The notes below the pieces were generated by a model that saw only the letters and a list, made by a program, of their open reading frames with translations, searched no databases and was not told where the DNA came from. Shown one piece after another: positions 13,062 through 24,500 of a stretch of 64,000 nt of DNA. The DNA is from Tenrec ecaudatus (taxonomy: Eukaryota > Chordata > Mammalia > Afrosoricida > Tenrecidae). The number at the start of each line of letters is the position of its first letter. Position 1 is the stretch's first letter. The stretch lies in the NCBI RefSeq assembly GCF_050624435.1, contig NC_134546.1:41247501-41311500 (forward strand). The letters run 5' to 3'. The position numbers and the translations under genes were made by a program.

Positions 13062-13089
13062 AGCTGTAAGAGCCCCCAATAAAATGATT
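13062..13089 (+). mobile_element. Ultra-short LINE-1 insertion (28 bp of L1 3' end)
   Basis: Only the last 28 bases of the afrotherian L1, including GTAAGAGCCCCCAATAAAAT with its own poly(A) signal. It is flanked by perfect 15-bp direct repeats AAAAAATACTTTTGT at 13047-13061 and 13090-13104. Sense orientation. Confidence 0.85.
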
Positions 13090-13299
13090 AAAAAATACTT
13101 TTGTTTATTAGCATATATAGAATAATGTCAAGCACTATGTCCCAAGCCACAGCCAATCAAAATAAAGTCACTTGATCCATGAATTAAAACTTTTCATGTT
13201 AAATATGAATAATTCTAGTATTTACAAACATTTGCTTTGCTTGTAGTATATTATTACCCGTGTTTGTATTACATAAGGGAGAAAGACAGGACTTTGTAC

Positions 13300-13410
13300 T
13301 CTTGTAAAGACTTACAATCATGGAAACTCACAGGGGCAGTTCCACCCTGTCCTAAAAGGCATCGACTTGATGGGTAGGCATCGACTTGATGGAGTGAGCG
13401 TGGTTTTGAT
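13300..13410 (+). repeat. AfroSINE 3' part
   Basis: CATGGAAACTCACAGGGGCAGTTCCACCCTGTCC in sections, then a duplicated AGGCATCGACTTGATGG at the tail (13359-13392). The head is missing. Confidence 0.8.
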
Positions 13411-15189
13411 ATTATATAAAATATATGTTAGATTGTGTCCATATATCTGCCAAACATATCTTAAAGTTAAAGTGGCAAGTAGTGTTTACAAGACTTAGGA
13501 CAAGTTCTGTACATAAATGCCTCTGGTAAAAATGTAATTGACTGAAGTCATTTCAGTGGCCTACCTGTTCAAGTTCCCAGTCTTTTTGCGGTCATTTAGG
13601 AAATGCTCACGAGCACACCCTTGTGTTTGTATCATGACAAAGCGCATTGCTGCTCCTCTCAGGTGAAGTTGCTGGATCAGGTGATATGAATGAGCAAAGA
13701 CCGTTTTCTCCAATAGATCGGAGAGCAGCTATCTTTTCATATTCATACAATCCACCCTTGCCCAGTAATCACTCAGGTTTAATCCAGTTTCGTACTGGGT
13801 GAAGGTTCTTAAGAGTTAGACTTGACAATTCACTCCCGCTTCTTTCTTATTAGAAAGAAATGTGATACTCCCATGAGGTCTGTGAAGATATGGAGTTTCA
13901 GTTACACTGGAGGGAATTGTAGAAGACAGATGTCAACGGATTGTTCATGTGGTAGGTGCCTCATAGTTTAAACTAACGTTATGTGTGGGACACCTTGCGA
14001 CCCTACACGAACTTCATGTGTAGCCGGAAAATTCTCACACTGGAGCTGACATCAGTCTCACCCAGCACCCTGCCAGTTCCCTCCCATTGCAGTGTCACTT
14101 TTCCTTGTGCCCTGTTGCTTGCCATCAGTGGGCATTTGGATAACTGCCACCCCGGTTTTGTTGATGCCCTGTTCAGGTGCTTACTTTGCTAATTGGCTTA
14201 CTTCATCCCTGTACAAGGATTCTATGTACCTTTCTTTCCTGGTCCCACTTCTGCAAGGGTTCCACGTACCGTACTTGCTTTAGAAAAACTGTCCAATCCC
14301 CTGGAGAACCATAAGTACCTTATTTGCATAGCCCCACTCAATCATTTTGTGAGAGTCACCAGCCCATGGTTAGAGGAGCCAGATAATGGTAATTCACGAC
14401 ACCACAGGTGCCAAGGCCAAAATCTAATTAGGAAAATATATATGATCTACAGTATAATGCTAAGAAGGGTGCTACTAAAATGAAGCAAAATAAAACAGTA
14501 TGCTGTCACAAAATTTTAGGTGATTACCGACCCAATGCATTTAGGAATGAAGTCTTAAAACCTGGCTATGAAAAAGATGGAAAACAAGAGACCTTTCAGC
14601 TTAATAGCTTGAATAATTTAATTTGATTTGATGATATGAGTAAGAATCAATGACTGTTTTAGCTTTTCTAATTTGGGTAAAAGGTAAGCCACTTTGAAAT
14701 ACTTCTGGCGTTCAATCGCCAGGTAGGGCAATCCCATTAAGAACTACTCTATAAAACATGGGGCCTTTTTTGTAAAAGAAACGTCAGGTTGTTTTCAATG
14801 TAGGAAAGCCTCCCCAAGGGTTTCATATAAGTCAGCTGCTTGCAACTCTGCCGTGCTTATACACACACATAAATAAACCGAGTGGGTGTTTCAGTCGTCA
14901 AATAACTTAGCCAGATGGTTAGATCACAACCCATCTGCAGGCTAGGAAGGCTGTTGGAAAGGCAGGCCCGTGGCAATAGCTGGCCTCTTCTTCTCGCTGC
15001 TAATGTATTTGTGCTCACTTTGCCTCTCAGTCCCAGGTACCTTGTTTGCCTAGATGCCTCTGGGAAAGGAGGGGATTATTGCAGGTCAAGAAGTGGTGAT
15101 TTGCTCCCGAAGAGGAGGAGACTGGGAGGTATTGGCCAGTCTCTTAGGAGAAAGAAAAAATAAAAGCTTCCCAGGTGATTTTCTTTGCG
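13411..15189. other. Upstream flank of GTF2A1L, nothing recognised
   Basis: No gene or known repeat seen. Short ORFs (for example 14193-14483) have no recognisable domain. Confidence 0.4.
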
Positions 15190-15372
15190 CAGCCCGTGGA
15201 GAAGCTTCGTCTGGGGTCAGCGGGTCTCTTCGGAGCTCATCTGATGCACCTGGAGAGGGTGGCGACGCTTTCAGGCGGCTGAGCAGTTCGGCCCGGTCCT
15301 TCTATAAGGAAACCCTAGAAGCTCGTTAGGAGTCAGAATCTACTTGACCGCAATAAGGGCAGTGGCCACAGT

Positions 15373-15380
15373 TGACGTCA
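15373..15380. promoter_or_regulatory. Perfect cAMP-response element TGACGTCA
   Basis: Full palindromic CRE 129 bp upstream of the ATG. CREM/CREB bind this sequence and drive many spermatid genes; a CRE in the proximal ALF promoter has been described in other mammals, as I recall. Confidence 0.75.
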
Positions 15381-15424
15381 CGAACCTTTCCCTCCGCCCA
15401 GTGTCCTTCTGCGGCTGCGCGGGC

Positions 15425-15436
15425 CACGTGCACGTG
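15425..15436. promoter_or_regulatory. Two abutting CACGTG E-boxes
   Basis: CACGTGCACGTG: two palindromic class-B E-boxes with no spacer, 73-84 bp before the ATG. They could bind USF/MYC-family bHLH-ZIP factors. Binding is inferred from motif only. Confidence 0.6.
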
Positions 15437-15470
15437 GCCTTCAAAACGCCCCGCCGCGTTTTCGGCCGCA

Positions 15471-15518
15471 ATGCCTGCTGCGCAGGCGCGAGGCCGGAAC
15501 CCGCCGGCATGGCTGTAG
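15471..15518 (+). other. Short upstream ORF overlapping the GTF2A1L start
   Basis: ATG at 15471 opens a 15-codon frame ending in TAG at 15516-15518, seven bases past the main ATG and in a different frame. It matters only if the transcript starts upstream of 15471. Confidence 0.5.
15479..15489 (+). promoter_or_regulatory. NRF1-like site
   Basis: TGCGCAGGCGC differs by one base from the NRF1 consensus TGCGCAYGCGC and lies 20 bp before the start codon, a common position in CpG promoters. Confidence 0.45.
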
Positions 15519-15529
15519 TCAACCCCGTG
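15509..15529 (+). CDS. GTF2A1L: GTF2A1L coding exon 1
   Basis: Seven codons, MAVVNPV, then a strong donor (GTAAGG) at 15530. Human ALF begins almost the same way, with the exon ending after the same Val. The exon sits in the CpG-rich promoter, so its 5' untranslated part lies within about 15310-15508. It ends in phase 0, so a transcript joining exon 2 from an upstream exon, as in the human STON1-GTF2A1L read-through, could stay in frame. Confidence 0.9.
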
Positions 15530-18500
15530 GTAAGGGCGAGTGTGGCCTCGGGCAGCGGCCGTGTCGGGGGGCAGGCGGGGCTCTGCACTCCTGTCTCCGC
15601 GCGGCCCGACCTGGACACCCCTTTCCTCACCCGGGTCCCTCACGGGCTTTCGGGGGCCAGGGAACCAGACGCTGGGCCTGGCCCGACGGGAAGAGCGAGA
15701 GACCGCCCCCACACCCCCACCCCCACATCGCCCACTCTCGTTTCACCCGCATTGAAGGGGCCCCTGGGGGTTGCTGTTCTGTACTCTTGGGGTCTCTGGA
15801 CTCAAGGGCAACCAGCAACAGTTGGGATTCTTATCAGGTGACCGGGGAGGGAGTCAGCCTTTCACCGTCCCCTTTTCCTAGGAGCCTGGAAAATTCCCAG
15901 GTTCAATGGTATCTGCATTCTTATTTTAATAGGAGTGTGGTTGAGTCCAAGCCACATACTGTAATTTGCTAACAAATTATTGGTTAATGGACTGCTTCAT
16001 TTCGTGTGAACCAACCGCAGATGCAGATTTTTGTGCCCAGCCCCTAAGCCCCTGTAGGTGTATAATTTGAATTTAAAACAAAAAATCAAAGCCATCTTTT
16101 ACCCAGACCTCCCTGTGAGGATGTATAGGATGCGTGGCACCTTAAGACCCGTCATCAGTCTTACAACCTGAAATTAGAAATAAATCGAGGATTCACCTTT
16201 ATTTTGGTGCAAAGCACCGTGGTCATGCCTGTGCTCTATTATTACATCTGCCGGCCTAAAAGGGTCTAATTTTAGCGCTATTATCCTAATGTGCATCTAT
16301 TTCTGATGAAGGGGCTTTCAGATAAGTAAAATACAGCTGAATATAAATTTTGCTATGCGTACCGTTTCATCTAATGGTAAACTCCAACAAGGGTGTGGCT
16401 TTCTCTTCAATAAAGAAGAGGTTAAAATAGATTTCCTGAGCCAGGCACGATTTTGACAAAGAGACCAGGAAAGAAAATCAGTATAAAGTCTTAACTATGG
16501 TCTTCGAAGCAAAAGCATCTTTGGTATTTTTTGCTTTTGAAAAATAGTTCTAATGGTTCTTTCTTGTCCACTGCTATTTTGCTCTGCCGGCAGCTCCTGT
16601 GCAGATTTACCGCCTTGGCAATCCTATGGGACAGTTGACTCAGTTCCATAGAGCCAGAAGCCTGCAGTGAGTTTGGGTTAGCTTTGAGAGCAGATGTAAT
16701 GATAGCGTAGGAGTTATCAGGGTAAACTTACCTGGAAGAAGCAACTAATCTAGGAGCAAACAGATCTGCTTGTGAACATTGTGAACACCTTAGCTTATTT
16801 AACTATTGCTGTTGGCCTATTCCTGGGTTTCCCTGGATTTTCAGAAGGCCTAGTTTAAGACCCAGTGACTGCGCACCGAAGCAGGCATCTTTAAGAGGAT
16901 TTATGAAGAAGCAGCCACAGTCTGCGACAGTTTCATTTTGGCCCGATGAGGCAACTGGAATCAAGAGCAGCTTAATTCTTGTTTTGCAATGAAAGTTTTT
17001 GCTTTGGGTTTGTCATTGGTAACTCCCATTGGATGGATATGACCAGCGCACAATGCCATTTAGGGGCTAGGGTCAGGGACAGAGGACTTTATTTAAGGTA
17101 GACTCTGAGTACAAAGAGAAGAAATACCCTAGTGGGACTGTTAAATAAATCTGAGTAGAAATTGGTTTAATTTTTTTTGTCATGGTAAGTTTTTCCTAGG
17201 AAGGATATTGGGGCATTACGTAGCATATGGACAACGGAAGGGTAAATGTTGATTCAAGCTCTTAGTTTTTGTTAGAAAATCGCTTCTGGTGTGTGCATTT
17301 TTATTTGATAATACTTTGTGGGTCTCTGTGCATTTGGGAAGTAGAATAAGCTTTCGTTATTCTCCCTCAGGGCTTGTCTCAGTGGAAACACTAGAGTGAA
17401 CCCTGGTTAACCCTCTTTTGGACGTTATGAGGAAAGCTACATTGAAAACAGAAGGCTTATGCCCTGGTGCCTTCTATCCATGGTCTTTTTAAAAGACGTG
17501 GTGAGGTTAAATACTGATAGAAAAGCCAACTCCCAACACCGTTAACCACGTGTCTTCTTGCCAGAATGATGCCATGTGATTGTGGCCCTTTTCCTTTAGC
17601 TGGTAAGGTGGGTTGGCTGTGCACACCTCCCAGGGGCCCCGCTGGAGAAAGCTGTGGCAGTCTGCTTCCCCAGAGATTACAGCTTTGGAAGCCCAGTAGG
17701 ATGGTTCTCCTCTGTTTACTACAGAACCCGTGAGTTGGATTACACTCCGTGGTCTTGCAGAAAGGTTGAGGCTAGACATTGGAACCTAAAACAGTTTATG
17801 GGAAGGAAGCAATGCCGATATTGGGAGTTGGATGAATTTAGTAAAAATCCTTGTAGTGACTTTTACTTAAACTGAGTACATTTCATGTCTGTTGAAGCTA
17901 AAAGTATTCCAATTTGAGAATTAAAACCTTTAACAAGTGCTTTTATGTAGCCCAAACTCTACAGATCTGTCATTGAAGATGTAATTGAAAGAGTGCGGAA
18001 TCTATTTGCTGAAGAAGGTCTAGAGGAACAAGTCTTGAAAGACTTGAAGCAGGTTTGTAGACAATACAAATTAAATTCCTCTTCTCTCTTTGCAGCCTTA
18101 AAAAGCTGATACAGTTCTACTTCTTAATTATAGTTTAGGATTTACCCATTCATTGTCAGATGACAATTAAAAAAGCTTTTTTTAAAACAGAAATCTCTTG
18201 AGAATGTTTTATGTTTCAAAAAAGACAACACTTTTTTTTTCTCTCTGTAGCTCTGGGAAACCAAGGTTCTACAGTCTAAAGCCACTGAAGACTTCTTCCG
18301 GAATAGCCTGCAGTCGCCTCTCTTCACCCTTCAGCTGCCCCACGGCTTACATCAAACGCTGCAGACGTCAGCAGGTTGGGTAGTCAGTTAGTCCTGTTGG
18401 GATCTTCAGCACCAAGTCATTTGGTGGTGGTTTAATTAGGATGACGTTTTGAAGGCAAGAAGGCCTTGTCCTTCCACGTCATTACTATGGAGCACAGAAC

Positions 18501-21500
18501 AAACCATGATTAAAAGAAATAATCCTCTTTTTTGAAGTTGCTGTTATTATTTTTAATGTCAGATTTCACAAAGATGATAAAGCCTCACTTCAGAGTAGGA
18601 GGGGGCCCGCTTTATAGTTAGTGGGCTGGGGGAGCACTCATGGATCCTGCCAGTGTGATTGGGGCCAAGCAAGGAGCGGGAATAGCAGGGGCAAAGGTGC
18701 GTGCCTTTGAGCCCCTGCCGTCTCTTGCTCTCTCTCACCTTCTGTCTTAGAAGCTTCTTATTTCTCTAGTAGAAGTAGCTTAAGAATGAGGCTATGCAGA
18801 CTCCTTCCTGTTTCAGACCTGTGAATTAATGGCTGGGAACTGACCATCTGCATTTGATCTTTAATCGTTGGACTTCTGGAAGCTCCATCTCTGTTCCCAT
18901 GGGAACTATTTATGCATATGATACGTTGTCACATAATCAGGAGAAAGCCAAGGCGTTCTACCAGAGGGGGCAGTTCTACCCTGTCCTGTCAGGTCGCTAT
19001 GCGTCTGCATCAATTTAATGGCAGCGAGTGTGTGTACAACTGGAAATGATTATTAGATAGCACTGATAATGATATTGTTCTGTCGTTCTATCCTTTGTCC
19101 CTTCTACCCGCCTCTGCTCCTCATGCTGCCCGCCCTCGTGTGTGTACATGGCACTGCGCTTAACTGAAATTCAGTAGGTACATGTCTGATAAGTGCAGGT
19201 CGACCTGGATTAAGTCGTCAGCAATCACTGGACTGCGCACTGCATGCGCCGGTGAGTTCACGTGAGAATGACTGGCATGGAGGAAAAGAAGTGCCTTGTT
19301 ACACGCTGGGAACGCGAGCATGGCAGCCCTTGTAACAGTGAAGCAAACGACAGCGACTATGGGATCATCCGAATGCTGTGCCTATACAAATTCCTCATGG
19401 TTGTTTCTGTTTCTCAATTGACACACTGAAACATTTTTTGGTTATTTGTTGCATTTTGATGGGTAACGCTTTCATTTTTAACTGTCTTTTATCCCGTCAG
19501 TATTTTTTTACTTTTCTATGAAAATAATATTCTTTTAGGTTCCCCCAACCTCTGTTTTATTTGTTAAAGATTTATTATTTATTTATATTACTAAAAACCG
19601 TAGTCCTCGATTCTGCCACAAGATGGTACTATTACCAGTGGTTTAAGTCACAGAAAGCCAGCATCTTTTTCTTATCCTATGTCTTGGGAGTTATTATGAT
19701 AGAAATAATTACATTTTTAAGCAGGACAGTTTTTCTTTTTACTCTCTTCTACATAATTTATATTGAAGTAGTTCAAGTGGAAGTACATTGAGCCTTTAAA
19801 AGTGCATCGTAGACCCTGCTCCTTTTTCTCCTCACCACCAGGCACCCTGCTGTATCAAAGTAGTCTCATAAAATAAAGTACCTCTTAGTCCTTTTATTGC
19901 ATGTTTAAATGGCTGAAGCAGACTTCTAAACTTCTTTCTATTTCATAATCTACATTGATAAACAAGTTCATAATTTAGATCTACCAAGGACTAAGTCATC
20001 CACCCTTATACTTGTTTTCCTTGAGCATGATATCCCTTTATTTAGTCATTTCCTGGGTCTGTAGTCCTTATTTGGTCTTGGGACCCCATTTAAAATCTTA
20101 AAAACTGAGAGCCCCAAAGAGCTATTATTCATATGGCTTATAAATAAATATAGATCATATCAGAAACTAAAGATATATTTTAAACAGTGTGTCTAATACT
20201 AAAAATTTAAATATCTTACATGGTAACAGGAAACTGTTGTTTATGAAAAATAATAAGTGCCCAGATCAAAGTAGTATGTAGCTAGAAGAGTGGCATTGTT
20301 TTACTGTTTTTGCCAAACAATTTAATGTCTGACCTAATTTAGGGTATCCGAGTGAAGGCCCAGTGTATCCAGTTACTCTGGAACGTAGATCTGGTGAACA
20401 TTTGAGCCATGCGCTCCGTCCTTTAGGCAGTTTGAAGGTTAGAATACCGTTTGTTCATCAGGAGGCATCTACATATTATTTAGTCACACAGAAGAAATTG
20501 ACCAATTTTTGTACCTTGTGAATCAAGTGACTTGGGTATTGGGTTTTGGAAAGGTTCAACGCAGAACCAATAATTGTGAAATTATAACCTATTGTAAAGT
20601 CTCAGGATCACTGGTGGCTTAATGGTTATGTGTTGGTTTGCAAAACAAAGTCAGCAGTTCGAAACCACCAGCTGCTCCGCGGGCGAAAGACGAGGCTTTC
20701 TACCTCTGTAAAGAGTTAAAGGCTCGGAAACCCACAGAAGCAGTTCTACCCTGTTCTGTGGGGTCACTGAATCGGAATAGGCTTGGCCACAGTGAGCTTT
20801 TGAGAGGGGGAGGGAGTTTTAGGAAAGTGCAGAGCATTTTGCCACATAGTCTTACTATAAAGTTTCTTAAATTAGGTTTGAAACACTGATTTCTTTCAAT
20901 GTTACCAAACCTTAGTGCTTGTTAAAATTCGTTAATATTTCTGGGGTACATACATGAAGAGGAAATATTAAAAACTTCAAATACTTTTGAGAACACAGAA
21001 TCCAGTTAAAACGTAATTGGTTATTAAAACCATCTTGTGTAATATTAAACATGTTTCAGACACATTTCATTGGGTATGTCACTGTGAGCATACAGCAACA
21101 CTGTTATTTGTGAATTTTGTTTCAAAATGAAGTGTGAGCTGCAAGGAACTTCACGCGAAGACTGGGTTCAATCCTTTTGTTCTGAAAGGGTATTAAGACG
21201 TTTACAAAACTCATAAAACTGTGTTTGAGTTCTTGAAATGTAGAGCATTCTCCTTCAGGATTTATAGCAAGGTATTTAAAAGAGGAAGATTGTTGCTATT
21301 TTCCTCGAGATATTCCTTTAATTGCTTCAGACAGTGAGTTAACAGATTTTGTTTTCTCCCGGGCTATGGCTTGCGCGATAGCAGCTTAAGCATTGCTCAC
21401 TCCAGCTAATTAAGACTAATGCCATTGTGTTTCTGCGGCTCCGATTCCTTCTCATTTAGCCTCTCTGAAAGAATGCCTGTTAATAAGCAAGGCCATAGAT

Positions 21501-24500
21501 GAATAAGGATAAAAATAATTCTGGGCTTCATTAACCATCAGTCTCCGCCGTCTCGCTTCTGTTGTCTTTCCGTGGAAAGAATGCCCAGTTTAAAAGCTGC
21601 ATGCGCTCCTGAGCCGTTTGCGGGTATGAGGGAGCCAGCCTCGTACCAGAGACAGAGATTGAGGTAATTTTTTTCTGGGCTGTACGCAAAACACAGACCC
21701 GAGTACACCTCGCATTGAATGCTGCATATACACGTTAAAATGTTGCGTGTGGAAGAAAGAGAAAGCAAAAGGACATTTTAGCCGGCCCAGTACAGCTAGG
21801 TAATAAGTTTTTTATGGTTACATTGATGGGCTGAACCCCTTCCGTAAGACCTCGGGCACTGTCCAATGAACTAGGAGGTGGAACAGCAGCGCTGAAATCA
21901 GTATTAGGTCAATCAGTGGGGGTGCTTCATGGAACCCTGACCACAAACCTTCAAACCAGGAAAACAAATGCCGTGAAGTGTTTAGTTAGAGAAAATCAGC
22001 TTCGGCAGCTGTTCCCCCTGGTTCTTGTACAAACGATATGGAGCACAGTCTTTGACTAGTCAACTTTTTTTTTCAGGTATAGCTCATGATATCAGTTATT
22101 TAATAGTGTTGGGCCAGGATTTCTATGCCTTCAGTGGGAATGCACACTCACTCCTTACCAAACCTTCCCCTCTCACCTGGCAGCATTAATATGCTTTGGT
22201 CTGCATACGTTTGTTTATTCTTAGCATTTCACATAAACTAGATCACACAATATTTGTCCTTGGTGATTGACTTCCTGGGTGTGGTTTTGGACTGCTAACT
22301 GCAAAGTCAGGAGTTTGAATCCACTTGAGGCTTTCTGCTCCCTGAAAGAGGTGCAGTCTGGGAAACCCACCGGGGCAGTTCTCCTCTGCCCTTCATGGCT
22401 CCGATGAGTTGGAATCAACTCGATGCGGTGAGTTTGGAGGTTTTTGTGGTAATGTCTTCAGGGTTCCTGCCGGGTGTTTGTTTCTCTTTATGGCTCAGTA
22501 ATGTTTCATTGCATGTGCCACATGTGTATTTGTATGGACCACATTTTATTTAAAATAATTTATTTCAAAACTGTAACCTTTTTTATGAGCCTCTGCTGAG
22601 TTAGTCTGCTCAGTAATCAGAGTCCCATGGAAAGGTGTTGCTGTAACAAACGTTACCTTTTCTCCCCCGAAGGAGAGTGGAACTGGCAGTTAGTGCTGCA
22701 CGATGTTACGAAAGAAAATCTAGGTGTTTTGTTAATGGATTTCTGATGTACACTCAAATAGAGTATATTTGTTTACCTTGAGATCTCGGAAATAAAAACC
22801 CACCACAAGTAAAATACTTTTTAGCATCACTTGGAATCCAGGAGTTGGTTAAGAATGTACCGTGGCCAAGCATGTTAGTGACGGAAGCTATATGTATTTT
22901 CCGTACTTAGCCATTTTATTCAATTGGTAAGTTTATATAAAGTTTATTTTGTTTTCTCTGCAGCATCTTTAGTTATTCCTGCTGGTAGAACGATTCCCAA
23001 TTTTACCACAGCAGAACTGGTATGTAACTTACTCACAATTATTTTAAAAGACATGGCATATGTTCCCCCCCCCATAGTATAGGGCAATAGATATAACTCA
23101 TAATCCTCTAGTTGAATGGGGAGATAAGGTGAGGAATGGGGAAAGGGAATAGTTTCTGTAGGAGTATAGGTTCCCATATTTATTGGGCCCACCACCCCTT
23201 TTTAGAAAAAATTTACTTAGCGTCTCTTAAAATCTTTTGTGTTGGCAATTAAAGTCTTTGAACTATAACCCACACTCCAGGATTAAGTGTTTCTGCGGCT
23301 CCCCCGGATCATTCCAGTGCCTCCACCAGGGGGCGGTATTGTCCACTTTGGGAACAATGTTCTGTCTCAGAGATGTAGCTCAAACTTGGGCATTCCAGAA
23401 CTGACATTTTCTTAGCAGTTTTTCCTAACTTTTAGGGCGGTTGTTGGCATCTTCCAAGATGGCTCCTACAAAGTTAGAACAATTCTGAAGTTACTAGACT
23501 TGTCTCCAGTGTATTAAACAGTAGAATGTTATCTATTTCCTTGGTGGGTCACACATTTGGAGAGGTGTTCTTTGTGTTTGCTGAATCACAGCAAATGCCT
23601 TCCTCCTATTGAAGTGACACAGTGCGGTCACTGTCTAACGTTGTGAAGGAGAGGAGAGAGTATGGGAGGGAATTTCAAAAGGTTCATGGGAAAACGTTAT
23701 GTAAGGATAATGGGATTTTTCCATGAAGGTTTTGAAGTACCTTCATAGAGATTTATTTCAGTGTTTATATTATATTTTAATTAGCCAATCTTTTGCTAAT
23801 GGATATTAAGATTATTTCCATATTTTTATATCACTCCACTGAATATACATACATGTGTTTGTCTACTTTTGTGGAAATCAGAATAAATTCTTAGAAGTTG
23901 AATTTCTGGGTCAAAGGTCATGTATGATTTTGATTTTGATATATGTACATTGCAAAATTATCCTCCCAAGGTATTGTACCACTGTACATTCATGAAAGCA
24001 GTGGTCTTAGAGAACTGAATTTTATCACATCCTCACCAGCACGGGATGTTACTAGCCTTTGAAAGGTTTGCAGATCTGATAGGCACAAATGTTTGTTTTT
24101 CTATTTAGAGTTTTTTATTTTTAAGATCCCACATGGGATTGCCATGAGTCAGATCTGATTCAAGAGCAACTAATAATAATATCTAATTGTTTCCAAGTAA
24201 GAATTATGTATTATCATTTTGCCGACATTAAAATGTTGTCAGCGATCCACGTGCAGACAGGCAGCCCTTTATCAACAGGTGCGGGGCCCTTGTGTTTGAC
24301 ATTGTGAGACTGAGGACCTAGCATCATTATCAGTTTTAGGAATTGATGCTCATAGTGTTCATGAAGACTTCATTGTTAATGATTGTAGAACAGAATTTCT
24401 TTTGATTTCCTAATTGGATGACCTAAATTGAACATTAAAAAGCTGTTTCAAAGACCTCAGCCCTCACAAACTTGTCACACTACTGCTTTGAATCAGATTT

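Larger units (their letters stand above)
15190..15750 (+). promoter_or_regulatory. GTF2A1L: CpG-rich promoter of GTF2A1L
   Basis: CpG-dense block in AT-rich surroundings that spans the start codon and first intron edge, with the highest CpG density at about 15360-15560. It contains a perfect cAMP-response element (15373-15380), two abutting E-boxes (15425-15436) and an NRF1-like site (15479-15489). A CpG promoter is expected for a germ-cell gene silenced in the soma by methylation. The transcription start is not visible; a TATA-like CTATAAG lies at 15302-15308. Confidence 0.85.
15530..17950 (+). other. GTF2A1L: GTF2A1L intron 1
   Basis: 2.4 kb. It holds the 3' part of the CpG island and two 3' AfroSINE pieces (about 16575-16690 and 17645-17755). 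The remainder looks like single-copy intron. Confidence 0.85.
18375..22963 (+). other. GTF2A1L: GTF2A1L intron 3
   Basis: 4.6 kb. It contains AfroSINE sequence at 18945-19035, 20603-20810 and 22268-22440 and a likely old DNA-transposon piece at 20035-20340. I see nothing further in 19.04-20.03 and 20.81-22.27 kb. Confidence 0.85.

Noticed and set aside
1-15000. STON1 terminal exon expected upstream by synteny
   Set aside because: I looked for its C-terminal mu-homology residues on the + strand and saw none. AATAAA at 2691 could end an upstream transcript but nothing ties it to STON1.
15302-15308. TATA-like CTATAAG as the GTF2A1L core promoter
   Set aside because: It is about 200 bp before the ATG and precedes the CRE; CpG-island promoters rarely use TATA, so I left it as a remark only.
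15344-15841. Open frame of 165 codons in the CpG-rich region, + strand
   Set aside because: Runs through the promoter, exon 1 and intron 1 in a GC-rich stretch where stops are rare; no domain, and the true start at 15509 is in a frame that splices to exon 2.
20638-20889. Small ORF with basic N-terminus
   Set aside because: Falls in an AfroSINE and its flank.
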